From Opacimonas viscosa (lineage in GTDB: Bacteria; Pseudomonadota; Gammaproteobacteria; Enterobacterales; Alteromonadaceae): a stretch of 64,000 nucleotides of DNA. This document shows positions 17,422 to 28,578 of the stretch, in pieces. Numbering within the stretch: the first letter of the stretch is position 1; the number at the start of each line of letters is the position of its first letter. The translations under genes and the position numbers were made by a program. A model generated the notes under the pieces. It did not search any database and had not been told where the DNA came from. It saw nothing but the letters and a program-made list of their open reading frames with translations. Location of the stretch: the NCBI RefSeq assembly GCF_024199005.1, contig NZ_JANATA010000008.1, forward strand, positions 54,489 through 118,488. Reading direction: 5' to 3'.

Positions 17422-17464
17422 TCTCTGGAAAATTGTTAGGCTTAGCTAAAGTCAATATTTAGGG

Positions 17465-18631
17465 TTAGCCTAATATGATGTGAGGTAAAAATCGAGACAT
17501 ATCTTGGGTTATCTCACTGCTGTCTTCGCGTACTGAAATGCCAGCAGGTAAATCGTCTACCAACCAAGAACCAATCAAAGTATGTTTATCAGCAAACTTT
17601 GGTAATGGTGTATATGCTTGGTAAATATATCCCTCTGCGCCATATGGACCAGAGGATTCGGTGAGAATACCCGTTTCATCAAAGATACTGATGTTTGCTC
17701 CTTCTCGAGAAAAAATAGGTTTTTTGACCCATTTTCCATGAGTGGTTTGGTGGTGTTCATCGGCAAAGTATGCAGGTAATAAATTAGGGTGTTCAGGGAA
17801 CAAACGCCATAACATGGGTAATAAGGCTTTATTTGAAACAATAGACTTCCACATCGGCTCTAACCAGTTCACTTGTGCTTCTGGTACAAAGCGACCAAAC
17901 TCTTCAGCAAACATAAACTCCCAAGGGTAGAGTTTGAAGCACTGTGCAATGACACGATCTAGTTTATCGGTAAAAAAGCCTTCAGGTGAAATCCCGATAT
18001 CCTCGATAAATGAAAAATGCTGAGTCAACTCTGCAGCCTCGGCGCAATCTTGAAGATACTGGACTGTTCCTCGATCTTCTGCTGTATCTTTGCAACATGC
18101 AAAGTGAATATTGTGCCATTGCTCAGTGGTTTTAAGATTACGAAAACGATGCACCAGCTTTTCTTGTAATGAATTAAACTGATCACTGTTTCTCGGTAGC
18201 GCTCCTGATTGAATATTATCTTCCAACCACAACCATTGCCAAAAGCCTGTTTCATATAAGCTAGTGGGTGTATCACCATTATTTTCTAGTAATTTAGCCG
18301 GGCTGGTTCCATCATACGCAAAGTCCATACGTGAATATAAAGATGGCTCACTAGACTCCCAACTGTCTAGAATGGGCTGCCAAAATGACTCTGGGATACA
18401 AAATTTTTCTAACCATTGAGCATCGCGTGCTACGACGTCTACCACTGCCAAACACATTTGGTGTAACTCTTGGGTAGGAGTCTCAAGCTCATCTTCAATT
18501 TGCTTTAATGTGAATTGATAATAGGCGTTTTCTTGCCAATAAGGCTCACCATACATGGTATGAAAATGAAATCCATATTCTTGGGCAAGTGTTCGCCAGT
18601 GGGATCTTTCAGCAATGTTTTGCCGTAACAT
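17465..18631 (-). CDS. Glutathionylspermidine synthase-like ATP-grasp enzyme (YgiC/YjfC type)
   Basis: A 388-residue ATP-grasp amide ligase of the glutathionylspermidine-synthase C-terminal family, without the amidase half of E. coli Gss. Landmarks are FAYDGTSPAKLLENNGDTPT, the Asp-rich FIEDIGISPEG, and the C-terminal KKPIFSREGANISIF and GSWLVDD. Such YgiC/YjfC-type ligases probably join an amine or peptide amine to a carboxylate; the true substrates are unknown. It begins 10 bp after the DUF1190 gene, an arrangement matching E. coli ygiB-ygiC and yjfM-yjfC. Confidence 0.88.
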   Translation of the reverse strand: MLRQNIAERSHWRTLAQEYGFHFHTMYGEPYWQENAYYQFTLKQIEDELETPTQELHQMCLAVVDVVARDAQWLEKFCIPESFWQPILDSWESSEPSLYSRMDFAYDGTSPAKLLENNGDTPTSLYETGFWQWLWLEDNIQSGALPRNSDQFNSLQEKLVHRFRNLKTTEQWHNIHFACCKDTAEDRGTVQYLQDCAEAAELTQHFSFIEDIGISPEGFFTDKLDRVIAQCFKLYPWEFMFAEEFGRFVPEAQVNWLEPMWKSIVSNKALLPMLWRLFPEHPNLLPAYFADEHHQTTHGKWVKKPIFSREGANISIFDETGILTESSGPYGAEGYIYQAYTPLPKFADKHTLIGSWLVDDLPAGISVREDSSEITQDMSRFLPHIILG

Positions 18632-18641
18632 CTGTTAAGAC

Positions 18642-19304
18642 CTATCCGCCGAAACTTCTGGTACTGGTACGTGCTACTGATTGACCAAAACCACCTCTAG
18701 ACAAGGTCTTACTTGCTGTAGGTTTTGGTTTAAAACTACTTTGATACACCTTGGTACTGCGTTTATGCAACCCACCATATGATCTGCCATCAGCAGTGAA
18801 CCATTGATTGCGCAAATTAGAGCGTCGCGAATAAGACGTAAATAAAGGTTGAGAGTAATAACGTTTTTTCTTCTTCTTTTTAAAATCGATATCTATATCA
18901 TTGTCTAAAAAGCGGCTAAGCATAAAACCAGCCATGAAAGGCATAAAAAAAGAGCCATTACGGTTTTCAATATATTGGCAATTACTATCACCAAATTCAT
19001 ATTCGCAGTCATTTTCATTACTGAAACGTGGAGCCACTCTTTCCGCTTCCTCTACTGCTTCTTGGTAAGCAAAGGTACATTCAGTCATGTAATTAGGGTT
19101 GTCACTGGCACATTCATCAATGCTACGGTAGAGATTGGCTTCCATAGGATCTTCACCACAGCCACTGAGCAATACCGAAGCGATACCTACCGCGACGGGT
19201 TTAACAGCAAACCATTTGCGCAACTGAGGCAGATGAATGGTTGCACTTCTTTTGCTGCGGTGTGCTGTGTTCGGTTCTGGGGAAGACTGGTCGTATTGAT
19301 TCAT
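18642..19304 (-). CDS. DUF1190 (YgiB/YjfM-like) protein
   Basis: A 220-residue protein with a basic N-terminus, a hydrophobic stretch VAVGIASVLLSGCGED that could be a lipoprotein signal (Cys near 49), a Cys-containing middle typical of DUF1190 (DECASDNPNYMTECTFAY), and a Lys/Arg/Ser/Tyr-rich tail with a run of Lys near 142-148. The family is found next to YgiC-like ligases, as here. Its last part is low complexity and positively charged. It may be the substrate or a partner of the ligase; that is inference. Confidence 0.82.
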   Translation of the reverse strand: MNQYDQSSPEPNTAHRSKRSATIHLPQLRKWFAVKPVAVGIASVLLSGCGEDPMEANLYRSIDECASDNPNYMTECTFAYQEAVEEAERVAPRFSNENDCEYEFGDSNCQYIENRNGSFFMPFMAGFMLSRFLDNDIDIDFKKKKKKRYYSQPLFTSYSRRSNLRNQWFTADGRSYGGLHKRSTKVYQSSFKPKPTASKTLSRGGFGQSVARTSTRSFGG

Positions 19305-19314
19305 AACGTCCTCC

Positions 19315-19746
19315 TTAATATGTCATGCAAGCCGCATTTAATAAACCAACACCCACTGAAACTGAAGCTAAAATAACGCCTGCAGAAAGTTCGGCTTTTT
19401 CTAAACGCTCAGCAATTTTGGGCATAAAAGTAAAGCGTAAGATAGCAAAGGCTAATAATTGTGCTATCAATGCAATAACACTCCAGACCACATAATCAGT
19501 GAATGTGTCAGAGTTACTGATAGCACCTGAAATAGCGATACAAAAACCAATAATAGCCCCACCGAAAGCAACGGCAGCCGCTGTGTTTTGTTGGTCTTTA
19601 ATTAAAGACCATTCGTTGTGCGGAGTAACCAAGGCATATAAAAATTTGAAAGCCAAAAGGAAGAGCAGTGCACTACCAAAATACACACCGAAATTAGCGA
19701 GGCCAGAAAGTGAAGTGGCAATAGTTTCCATTAGAGTTTTTCCCAT
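19315..19746 (-). CDS. DUF350 membrane protein (YjfL-like)
   Basis: A 143-residue protein of four membrane segments (about 15-35, 52-73, 82-104, 118-140) with TPHNEWSLIKDQQNTAAAVAFGGAIIGF, the DUF350 hallmark with a conserved Gln-Asn-Thr turn. Its start overlaps the K+ channel end by 16 nt and DUF1190 follows after 10 nt, so the genes are one transcript. Function unknown; possibly a channel-like or envelope-stress component. Confidence 0.85.
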   Translation of the reverse strand: MGKTLMETIATSLSGLANFGVYFGSALLFLLAFKFLYALVTPHNEWSLIKDQQNTAAAVAFGGAIIGFCIAISGAISNSDTFTDYVVWSVIALIAQLLAFAILRFTFMPKIAERLEKAELSAGVILASVSVGVGLLNAACMTY

Positions 19747-20777
19747 TCAATCGTATTAATCCGTGAGCATGCGATATAAAACAAACGATCCCCTGCAGAT
19801 ACGGCATCGTCAAAATCAGGATTGACGATAATATGTTGTTTGTCGTTTGCTTTAGCATAGCCAATGAAAATAGCATTGTGGACTTTTTTCAATCCTAAAA
19901 AGACATTTTCTATAGCTAATTCAGAAATCTCTTGAGGCACAATTGTCGAATATTGCTCTTGGCCAGCTTCGACACTCAACAAATCATGATGTAACAGACT
20001 TGAGCCTGGGTCAAATGCCGATTTGGCGAGCATTTCAACTGCCACGCTCGGGGTGCACTCGACATTTGGGCAATGTTGTTGGAGCAACTCGACCAAGCTT
20101 TCATCATTAAAATACGCAACTATGTGCGCATCTTTATTGTTCTTTGAGCAATACAAAGCCGTTGTCATCGTCATATCGTCTTCTGGATTATCGATGAGAA
20201 TAGTTTTTGCTTCGGTAATATTCGCTTTGTCCATATCGGTATCACGATTGAATGAAGCAACTTTAACAAACTCAATAATACCAGGTAGGGGATTAGTAAT
20301 ATCCGCTCTCACGCATAACACTATCTCATTTTTTTCCAAACTTTGTTCGCGCTCTGCGATGAGTAGTTGCAACAGTTGCATGGTTCTTTCACCATTCCAA
20401 CCAATCACTAAAATATGGTTAGTTTCCATAATGTCTTTTAATCCTTTGATATTTTTTTGCCATTGATTACTCGCAAATGCCGCGATGCGACCAATGACGA
20501 GGGCAAAAATACTTAACCCAACAGGGATAATGAATAGACTGACCACCAACTTACCCATAGCGGTGGTGGGTGAATAATCACCATAACCTACGGTAGAGCT
20601 GGTCACTGCCAAATAATATAAAAAATCGACAGGGTCAGTCAGTGGCGTTTCTTTGGCTAAATACAATAACCACCAAGCGACACTAGCGTAGAGCAAGGTG
20701 CCTGCAGCGATCGTAACTGCATTTGCTTGGTTGAAATACTGCATTACAACACGTTTGACTTTGTTCCAAACGGTCAT
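19731..20777 (-). CDS. Two-TM potassium channel with RCK (TrkA-N) domains
   Basis: A 348-residue channel subunit. Two membrane helices (about 20-42 and 74-96) flank a pore with the K+ selectivity filter TVGYGD (62-67). A Rossmann-type RCK domain begins at HILVIGWNGERTM (about 117-130), but its glycine loop is GWNGE rather than GxGxxG, so nucleotide binding may differ. A C-terminal TrkA-C-like part follows. It is first of the cluster with DUF350, DUF1190 and the ATP-grasp ligase. Confidence 0.9.
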   Translation of the reverse strand: MTVWNKVKRVVMQYFNQANAVTIAAGTLLYASVAWWLLYLAKETPLTDPVDFLYYLAVTSSTVGYGDYSPTTAMGKLVVSLFIIPVGLSIFALVIGRIAAFASNQWQKNIKGLKDIMETNHILVIGWNGERTMQLLQLLIAEREQSLEKNEIVLCVRADITNPLPGIIEFVKVASFNRDTDMDKANITEAKTILIDNPEDDMTMTTALYCSKNNKDAHIVAYFNDESLVELLQQHCPNVECTPSVAVEMLAKSAFDPGSSLLHHDLLSVEAGQEQYSTIVPQEISELAIENVFLGLKKVHNAIFIGYAKANDKQHIIVNPDFDDAVSAGDRLFYIACSRINTIEWEKL

Positions 20778-20995
20778 TGCTTCCCTTTGAAGAAGATAAA
20801 ATTTATAAAATATTAACGAGAATCAAAAGAAATTACCACTGCTGAAAATGTAAGCATTTGTCAATAAATTAGGACTGAAGTAGTGCGGACTAAAATCAAC
20901 GTGCTTGATATGCACTGTCCTTGTATATAGCAAATCCATGATTCATCCTGAATCAAATTAGCTGATGGGTTGATGATATAAGGTCACCATTAGGA

Positions 20996-21023
20996 CAAAA
21001 AAAAGCCCATAAAACTATGGGCT
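20996..21023 (-). terminator. Terminator-like hairpin facing the minus strand, no gene upstream
   Basis: Stem AGCCCATA (21004-21011) and TATGGGCT (21016-21023) with loop AAAC. On the minus strand it runs into eight T. No coding gene lies on the minus strand between it and queA, so it may end a small RNA. Confidence 0.65.
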
Positions 21024-21149
21024 AAAGGTTTTCTTGGAGAACACACATGAATGTATTGATTTAAATATAGTTAAGTCTTAGTACTTGCCATGATATGCAA
21101 ATATACCCATGTATGGTTTTTCATACCTATTGGGGAGTTGTGCTGAAGC

Positions 21150-21178
21150 TTGTCGCACAGATGTGGCTGATATATGAT
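21150..21178 (+). promoter_or_regulatory. Predicted sigma-70 promoter of queA-tgt-yajC
   Basis: TTGTCG and TATGAT are 17 nt apart, placing the start of transcription about 34 nt before the queA ATG. Confidence 0.5.
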
Positions 21179-21218
21179 TGCGCGGTCTTAAATTACTAAC
21201 GTTTTATCGGCGCATTAT

Positions 21219-22259
21219 ATGAAAACTTCAGATTTTGGTTTTTCTTTACCAGAGCATCTTATTGCGAAATACCCTACTGCAGAGCGCACCGCTTCGCGCT
21301 TACTTCGCTTGGATGGTCAAACAGGACAAACCTCACACCATCAATTCCCCGATATGTTAGATTTTGTCAATGCAGGTGATTTACTCATCTTTAACAATAC
21401 TCGGGTTATTCCTGCGCGTCTACTGGGGCAAAAAGCCTCTGGCGGTAAAGTGGAAGTCTTGGTCGAGAGAATGCTCGATGAACACCGGATTTTGGCTCAT
21501 GTGAGAGCTAATAAATCGCCTAAACCCGGAAACGTGTTAATCCTTGAAGGCGCCATTGAGGCAACGATGATCGCTCGCCATGACGCTTTATTTGAACTGG
21601 AATTTGCCGGCAGTGAATCGGTGTTAAGTTTACTTGAAGCACATGGACATATGCCATTGCCTCCTTACATAGACCGTCCCGATGAAGACTCCGATAAAGA
21701 ACGCTACCAAACTGTCTATAATGAAAAGCCCGGTGCAGTTGCAGCTCCGACTGCCGGATTGCATTTTGATGAAACGTTATTAAATAAGCTTAAAGAAAAA
21801 GGTGTGCAAACCGCTTTTGTGACCTTGCATGTTGGGGCCGGTACATTCCAACCCGTCAAAGTAGATAATGTTGAAGAACATATCATGCACTCCGAATATG
21901 CTGAAGTACCTGAAACGGTCGTGGAGCAAATAAAAGCGACGAAATCTGCGGGTAATCGAGTAATAGCAGTCGGTACTACTTCGATGCGTTCAGTTGAATC
22001 TGCCGCAAAAAAAGGCGACCTGACAGGTGAATTAATTGTTCCTTTTTACGAGGATACACAGATATTTATCTATCCTGGTTTCGAGTTTAAAATTTTTGAT
22101 GCGATGTTCACCAATTTCCATTTACCAGAGTCTACTTTGATGATGTTAATTAGTGCTTTTGCTGGTAAAGACAATGTCATGTCAGCATATGCTGATGCGA
22201 TTGCCAACGAGTACCGTTTCTTTAGTTATGGTGACTCTATGTTTATTGAAAAGCGTTAA
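21219..22259 (+). CDS. queA: S-adenosylmethionine:tRNA ribosyltransferase-isomerase
   Basis: A 346-residue QueA, full length. It transfers and isomerises the ribose of SAM onto preQ1 in tRNA to give epoxyqueuosine. The N-terminal [15 protein letters not shown] and the core [20 protein letters not shown] and [12 protein letters not shown] are hallmark segments. It is first of the queA-tgt-yajC-secD-secF run, as in E. coli. Confidence 0.97.
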   Translation: MKTSDFGFSLPEHLIAKYPTAERTASRLLRLDGQTGQTSHHQFPDMLDFVNAGDLLIFNNTRVIPARLLGQKASGGKVEVLVERMLDEHRILAHVRANKSPKPGNVLILEGAIEATMIARHDALFELEFAGSESVLSLLEAHGHMPLPPYIDRPDEDSDKERYQTVYNEKPGAVAAPTAGLHFDETLLNKLKEKGVQTAFVTLHVGAGTFQPVKVDNVEEHIMHSEYAEVPETVVEQIKATKSAGNRVIAVGTTSMRSVESAAKKGDLTGELIVPFYEDTQIFIYPGFEFKIFDAMFTNFHLPESTLMMLISAFAGKDNVMSAYADAIANEYRFFSYGDSMFIEKR

Positions 22260-23438
<1,179 letters not shown>

Positions 23439-23474
23439 TTTAAAATAAGAATTTACATAAATATAGGAACTATT

Positions 23475-23813
23475 ATGAGTTTATTTATCGCAAACGCACA
23501 CGCTCAAACAGCCGGTGGTACTGGCGCAGCAAGCGGCTTTGAAATGTTAATTATGTTAGCCGTTTTTGGTTTAATTTTTTATTTCTTGTTATACCGCCCT
23601 CAGGCAAAGCGTGTAAAAGAGCATAAAAACCTAGTTTCATCGCTTGCCAAAGGTGACGAAGTGTTAACTCAAGGTGGTTTAGTTGGCAAAATCACGAAGG
23701 TTTCTGATGATAAAGATTTCATCGAGATCGGTTTAAATGATAACCAAAACGTTGTTGTGCAGAAAGCTGCGGTAACAACCATCCTACCTAAAGGGACGAT
23801 GAAGTCTCTATAA
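23475..23813 (+). CDS. yajC: Preprotein translocase subunit YajC
   Basis: A 112-residue protein with one membrane helix (about 22-42, MLIMLAVFGLIFYFLLYRPQ) and a small basic cytoplasmic domain with GDEVLTQGGLVGKI. It associates with SecDF in the inner membrane. Downstream lies a terminator-like hairpin before secD. Confidence 0.95.
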   Translation: MSLFIANAHAQTAGGTGAASGFEMLIMLAVFGLIFYFLLYRPQAKRVKEHKNLVSSLAKGDEVLTQGGLVGKITKVSDDKDFIEIGLNDNQNVVVQKAAVTTILPKGTMKSL

Positions 23814-23821
23814 GTATGATT

Positions 23822-23852
23822 AAGGCAGACTGCGGTTTGCCTTTATTTTTTA
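23822..23852 (+). terminator. Attenuator or terminator between yajC and secD
   Basis: Stem AAGGCAGAC (23822-23830) and GTTTGCCTT (23835-23843), 9 pairs with one G-U, loop TGCG, then TATTTTTTAT. It sits 33 nt before the secD start, so it may set the ratio of YajC to SecD. Confidence 0.7.
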
Positions 23853-23875
23853 TGCCTCTTGTTTAAGGACATGTT

Positions 23876-25720
23876 GTGTTAAACAAAACTTCCCTTTGGA
23901 AATTGTTGTTGGTATTAGTTGTGGTGGGTGCGAGTGCTCTCTATGCTTTACCTAACATATATGGTGAAGATCACGCCATCCAAATTTCTGCAGGCCGGAA
24001 TGCTCAAGTGACCGAGCAAATGATCACGTCTATCGAAGCGCAACTAAAAGCGAACGATATCGCCATTAAACGCACTGAATTTACTGATGGTAAAATTCTG
24101 GTGCGCGTACCCGACTCTGATACACAGTTAGTTGCACGTGAGTTATTGCAAAAGCAATTGGGTGACGAATACTTTGTGGCGATGAACTTAGCACCTGACA
24201 CACCCAAATGGTTAGCTGATCTTGGCGGTGCTCCGATGAAGCTAGGTTTAGATTTACGTGGTGGTGTCCATTTCTTGATGGAAGTGGATATGAATTCAGC
24301 CATTGGTAAAGCCCAAGAAGATTTAGTCGGTGATTTTAAATCAGCTTTGCGTGAAGAAAAATTACGTTATCGCTCGGTTAAACAAGCTGGGGCAGGTGTT
24401 AATATCCAGTTCCGTGATCAAGCTACACTAGACTCAGCACGTTTTTTCTTGCGTAACCGCAACCCAGATTTGGTGTTTACGGAGCGTGATGGTTTGGTCA
24501 TCGTGGCAACGTTTAGTGAAAACCGTTTAAAGCAAATTCGTGACTACGCAGTAAAACAAAACATCACTATTATACGCAATCGTGTTAATCAGTTAGGTGT
24601 CGCTGAACCATTAGTACAAAAACAAGGTGCAGAACGTATTGTCGTCCAATTACCTGGTATTCAAGATACGGCAAAAGCCAAAGAGATTTTGAATGCGACA
24701 GCGACGTTAGAGTTTCGTATGGTAGACCAAGACAATGATGTTCGCGATGCGGTAAATGGACGTATTCCGGCGAGTTCTATCTTGGTAAAAGACCGTTCAG
24801 GTCAACCTCAATTGTTGAAAAAACGTGTCATGTTAACGGGTAATCACATTGTTGACGCGAACAGTGGTGCGGATGAATACGGGATCCCTCAGGTCAATAT
24901 CTCTTTAGACTCCAAAGGTGGCAGCAAAATGTCACAAGGGACCAAAGACAATATTGGTAACCCCATGGCAACTGTGTTCATTGAATATAAATCAACCGGT
25001 GAACGCGATGCTAACGGCAAACTAATTTTTGAGAAAAAAGAAGAAGTCATTAGTATTGCTACTATTCAAGCTCGCTTGGGTAGTAACTTTCGTATTACGG
25101 GTTTAGATTCTCCCAAAGAAGCACGGGATCTGTCTTTGCTACTTAGAGCAGGTGCATTGATCGCGCCAATTACTATCGTCGAAGAAAGAACGGTTGGTCC
25201 CAGCTTAGGGGCTGAGAATATTGAATTAGGCATGCAAGCTATCCAAGGCGGTCTGCTGTTAGTGCTGGTCTTCATGCTTATTTATTACAAAGCATTTGGG
25301 ATAGTGGCCAACGTCGCTTTGATTGCGAACCTAGTGATGATTGTCGGTATTATGTCGATGATTCCTGGGGCTACACTAACCTTACCAGGTATGGCCGGGA
25401 TCGTATTAACTGTTGGTATGGCAGTCGATGCAAACGTCTTGATATACGAACGCATAAGAGAAGAGTTACGTGATGGACGTTCACCACAACAAGCCATACA
25501 TCATGGTTATGATAGTGCTTTCTCAACAATTTTAGATGCTAATATTACAACATTTATTGCTGGTCTGATTTTATTCGCAATCGGTACCGGACCGATCAAA
25601 GGGTTCTCGATTACTCTGATGATTGGTATTGCGACATCTATGTTCACTGCAATTGTTTTGACACGAGTGATCGTGAATTTAGTTTGGGGCGGTCGTCGCC
25701 TTGAAAAGCTTTGGATATAG
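23876..25720 (+). CDS. secD: Protein translocase subunit SecD
   Basis: A 614-residue SecD. A first membrane helix (about 7-26) precedes the large periplasmic P1 domain with [16 protein letters not shown]; five more helices follow from about 455, with the [17 protein letters not shown] signature. It drives late translocation using the proton gradient. Start is GTG at 23876; the out-of-frame ATG 5 nt upstream meets a stop at once. SecF follows after 10 bp. Confidence 0.97.
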   Translation: MLNKTSLWKLLLVLVVVGASALYALPNIYGEDHAIQISAGRNAQVTEQMITSIEAQLKANDIAIKRTEFTDGKILVRVPDSDTQLVARELLQKQLGDEYFVAMNLAPDTPKWLADLGGAPMKLGLDLRGGVHFLMEVDMNSAIGKAQEDLVGDFKSALREEKLRYRSVKQAGAGVNIQFRDQATLDSARFFLRNRNPDLVFTERDGLVIVATFSENRLKQIRDYAVKQNITIIRNRVNQLGVAEPLVQKQGAERIVVQLPGIQDTAKAKEILNATATLEFRMVDQDNDVRDAVNGRIPASSILVKDRSGQPQLLKKRVMLTGNHIVDANSGADEYGIPQVNISLDSKGGSKMSQGTKDNIGNPMATVFIEYKSTGERDANGKLIFEKKEEVISIATIQARLGSNFRITGLDSPKEARDLSLLLRAGALIAPITIVEERTVGPSLGAENIELGMQAIQGGLLLVLVFMLIYYKAFGIVANVALIANLVMIVGIMSMIPGATLTLPGMAGIVLTVGMAVDANVLIYERIREELRDGRSPQQAIHHGYDSAFSTILDANITTFIAGLILFAIGTGPIKGFSITLMIGIATSMFTAIVLTRVIVNLVWGGRRLEKLWI

Positions 25721-25730
25721 GGAGTAGTTC

Positions 25731-26672
25731 ATGCAATTATTGAAATTAAACAGCACCATTAAATTCATGAAGCTACGCATCCCAGCGTTGGTTTTCTCTA
25801 CCTTACTTATTTTGGGGTCGCTAGGGTCATTAGCCGTAAACCAATTAAATTGGGGCCTAGACTTCACTGGTGGTACGTTAATCGAAGTAGGTTATCCAGA
25901 AGCCGCCAAGCTAGACCAAATTCGTCAACAATTAGACCGTTCTGGTTTTGGTGACGCGGTTGTGCAAAACTTTGGTTCTAGCCAAGATGTATTGATTCGT
26001 CTTGCGCCACGCGATGGCGTTAAAGCGGTCGAGATCGGTGATCAAGTCATGGCGTCCTTACGCGAAGCAGGCCAAGAAGTTGATATGCGTCGGATTGAGT
26101 TTGTGGGTCCTAATGTAGGTGAAGAACTCACAGAACAAGGTGGGTTAGCCATGCTAACAGCCCTAATCTGTATCTTGATCTATGTCGCAATGCGTTTTGA
26201 ATGGCGCTTTGCACTAGGTTCAGTATCAGCATTAGCACATGACGTGATCATTACTTTGGGTTTGTTTTCCATTTTGCAACTAGAGTTTGATTTGACTATT
26301 TTGGCAGCGGTTCTTGCGGTCATTGGGTATTCATTAAATGATACGATTGTTGTATCTGACCGTATCCGAGAAAACTTCCGTAAAATACGTAAATCAGAAC
26401 CAGAAGAAATCATTAATATTTCTTTAACACAAACACTTAACCGAACCATCATTACCTCAGTGACAACCATTTTGGTGTTATTGGCATTGTTCTATCAGGG
26501 TGGGGCATTGATTCACGGTTTTGCAACGGCGCTATTATTCGGCGTATTCATCGGTACTTATTCTTCGATTTATATTTCGAGTTCAGTCGCGTTGTTATTA
26601 GGTATTTCAAAAGAAGATTTAATACCTGAAGTTGTTGAGAAAGAAGGTGAAGATTTAGAGCCGATGCTCTAA
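25731..26672 (+). CDS. secF: Protein translocase subunit SecF
   Basis: A 313-residue SecF with six membrane helices. Key segments are LNWGLDFTGGTLIEVGYP near 40-57 and IGYSLNDTIVVSDRIREN in the core. It works with SecD and YajC. A strong terminator follows. Confidence 0.97.
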   Translation: MQLLKLNSTIKFMKLRIPALVFSTLLILGSLGSLAVNQLNWGLDFTGGTLIEVGYPEAAKLDQIRQQLDRSGFGDAVVQNFGSSQDVLIRLAPRDGVKAVEIGDQVMASLREAGQEVDMRRIEFVGPNVGEELTEQGGLAMLTALICILIYVAMRFEWRFALGSVSALAHDVIITLGLFSILQLEFDLTILAAVLAVIGYSLNDTIVVSDRIRENFRKIRKSEPEEIINISLTQTLNRTIITSVTTILVLLALFYQGGALIHGFATALLFGVFIGTYSSIYISSSVALLLGISKEDLIPEVVEKEGEDLEPML

Positions 26673-26770
26673 CTATTGAGGGGGGAGCGGATAACTTTTA
26701 TCCCTCAACCCTGGTTCCGAAAGCTTTTTCTAATATGCTCAATCTAGTATGACTGTATAAATAAAGTCAA

Positions 26771-26810
26771 AAAAACCGACGATACTCACAAGTATACGTC
26801 GGTTTTTTTT
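26771..26810. terminator. Bidirectional terminator between secF and suhB
   Basis: ACCGACG and CGTCGGT plus an ATACT/AGTAT upper stem (one bulge) with A-run before and eight T after. It serves secF on the plus strand and suhB on the minus strand. Confidence 0.88.
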
Positions 26811-26818
26811 GGTCTTTC

Positions 26819-27592
26819 TTATTTTAGATGTTTCACTAAATGCTGTACGACTCTTGGGTTACCTGCGACGATTTGACCTTTATCAATCGGGTCATTACCA
26901 CCAGAAAAATCGGTAACTAAACCACCTGATTCGCGAACGATTAATTCACCCGCAGCCATATCCCATGGTTTTAAACCTGATTCCCAATAACCATCAAATT
27001 TACCAGCAGCAACATACGCTAAATCTAGTGCTGCAGAACCGGTACGACGAACATCGCCACAAGAATGGAAAATCGGAGTGAAACTCTCCATATATTGATT
27101 AAACGATGACTTATCTTTGAAAGGAAAAGCGGTACACAAGATAGTATCGCTAACATCTTTTTTGTTATTGACGCGAATACGGAAGCCGTTTAGCTGGGCC
27201 CCTTGACCTTTTGACGCAGTAAATAAATCACCACGAATCGGATCGAAAATAACTGCTTGGTCTAAACGACCTTTGTAAAGAAGTGCAATAGAAACACAAA
27301 AATGGGGGATACCTTTGATAAAGTTCGTAGTGCCGTCAAGTGGATCAATAATCCATTTGAACGTTTCATCACCTTTGATAATGCCACTTTCTTCACCCAT
27401 AAAGCTATGGTCTGGGTAAGATTGTTGAATTTTCTCAATGATGGCTTGTTCTGCATCCTGGTCAACCTTGGTCACATAATCTTGTGAGCCCTTAACGGAG
27501 ATGGTTAGGTCTGAACGGTTTTCAAAACCACGTGTTATTACACTGCCCGCGCTTCTTGCTGCACGGATCGCTATGTTTAGCATTGGATGCAT
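26819..27592 (-). CDS. suhB: Inositol monophosphatase family protein SuhB
   Basis: Phosphatase of 257 residues with the metal-binding motifs GEESG, IDPLDGTTNFIKG and WDMAAGELIVRESGG. The start is set at the ATG giving MHPMLNIAIRAARSAG, which aligns with E. coli SuhB; the longer frame beginning at 27625 has no ribosome site. Besides hydrolysing inositol-1-phosphate, SuhB in E. coli is part of the rRNA antitermination complex. It is divergent from trmJ. Confidence 0.95.
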   Translation of the reverse strand: MHPMLNIAIRAARSAGSVITRGFENRSDLTISVKGSQDYVTKVDQDAEQAIIEKIQQSYPDHSFMGEESGIIKGDETFKWIIDPLDGTTNFIKGIPHFCVSIALLYKGRLDQAVIFDPIRGDLFTASKGQGAQLNGFRIRVNNKKDVSDTILCTAFPFKDKSSFNQYMESFTPIFHSCGDVRRTGSAALDLAYVAAGKFDGYWESGLKPWDMAAGELIVRESGGLVTDFSGGNDPIDKGQIVAGNPRVVQHLVKHLK

Positions 27593-27850
27593 GAATTTCT
27601 CACTACGTAAATTGTCAAAGAACATCGAAAATAAATCGTTTATTTTCTAAATCGAAAGTTTATAACCATATGATTATAGCAAAAAAGTAGACCAAGGGGA
27701 ATTTTAGTAAATATTAAACTTTTTCGCCAAAATCAATGATAGGAAACTGGTCTAGAGATGCATGTTTATGACTTAAAACAGTCCTCCCTAGTGATTTAAA
27801 ACACGCCCTTATGGTAGAATACAGCAATTGTGAATTGGATGATGACTACC

Positions 27851-28570
27851 ATGCTAGAAAATATTAAAGTCGTTCTTGTTAACACCTCTCATACAGGAAA
27901 TATTGGTTCCGCAGCTCGGGCTATGAAAACTATGGGCTTGAGCCAATTAGTGTTAGTTGATCCCGTTTCTGCACCTGATGGTAAATCCAGTGCTTTGGCC
28001 GCTGGTGCCGGAGATGTTTTAGCGAATGCACAAACCGTTGGCACTTTAGCTGAAGCCGTGGCCGATTGTGCATTGGTAGTGGGAACTTCAGCACGCTCAA
28101 GAACGTTACCATGGCCGATGCTCGAACCCAGAGAGTGTGGGCTAAAAATGGTTCAAGAAGGACAGCATGGTCCTGTTGCACTTGTTTTTGGTCGTGAAAA
28201 CAATGGTCTGTCTAATGATGAGCTGCAGCAATGTCATTATCACGTTTGTATTCCCGCAAATCCAGAATACAGTTCCTTGAATTTAGCAGCTGCAGTACAG
28301 ACGCTATGCTACGAAGTGCGAATGGGCTATTTAGGGCAGGAGAGCTATCCTGAACCAGAAAATGAATACCCACTGAGTGCCGATCTTGAGCGTTTTTATG
28401 TTCACTTGGAAAACACGTTATCAGATGCTGATTTTATACAAAAGAATCATCCTGGTGTGGTCATGACCAAATTACGACGTTTAGTTAACCGAGCTCGACC
28501 AGAAGCTCAAGAATTAAATATTCTGCGTGGTATTTTATCCTCGGTTGATAAACTCACCAAAAAGGACTAG
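27851..28570 (+). CDS. trmJ: tRNA (cytidine/uridine-2'-O-)-methyltransferase TrmJ
   Basis: A SPOUT-class methyltransferase of 239 residues for position 32 of several tRNAs. Landmarks are [47 protein letters not shown] and [17 protein letters not shown]. The start is placed at MLENIKVV by likeness to E. coli TrmJ; ATG codons at 27839 and 27842 and a GTG at 27830 are in frame and possible. It precedes cysE by 8 bp, as in many gammaproteobacteria. Confidence 0.95.
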   Translation: MLENIKVVLVNTSHTGNIGSAARAMKTMGLSQLVLVDPVSAPDGKSSALAAGAGDVLANAQTVGTLAEAVADCALVVGTSARSRTLPWPMLEPRECGLKMVQEGQHGPVALVFGRENNGLSNDELQQCHYHVCIPANPEYSSLNLAAAVQTLCYEVRMGYLGQESYPEPENEYPLSADLERFYVHLENTLSDADFIQKNHPGVVMTKLRRLVNRARPEAQELNILRGILSSVDKLTKKD

Positions 28571-28578
28571 CAAAAGCC

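Larger units (their letters stand above)
20778..21218. other. Divergent intergenic region before queA
   Basis: 441 bp between the K+ channel gene and queA. It holds a hairpin terminator facing the minus strand (20996-21023) and a queA promoter match (21150-21178). A GGAG followed by ATG at 21047 opens only five codons (MNVLI). No other gene is seen. Confidence 0.6.

Noticed and set aside
21047..21064. GGAG followed by ATG and five codons before queA, as a leader peptide
   Set aside because: Too short and without regulatory codons or a following terminator on the plus strand.
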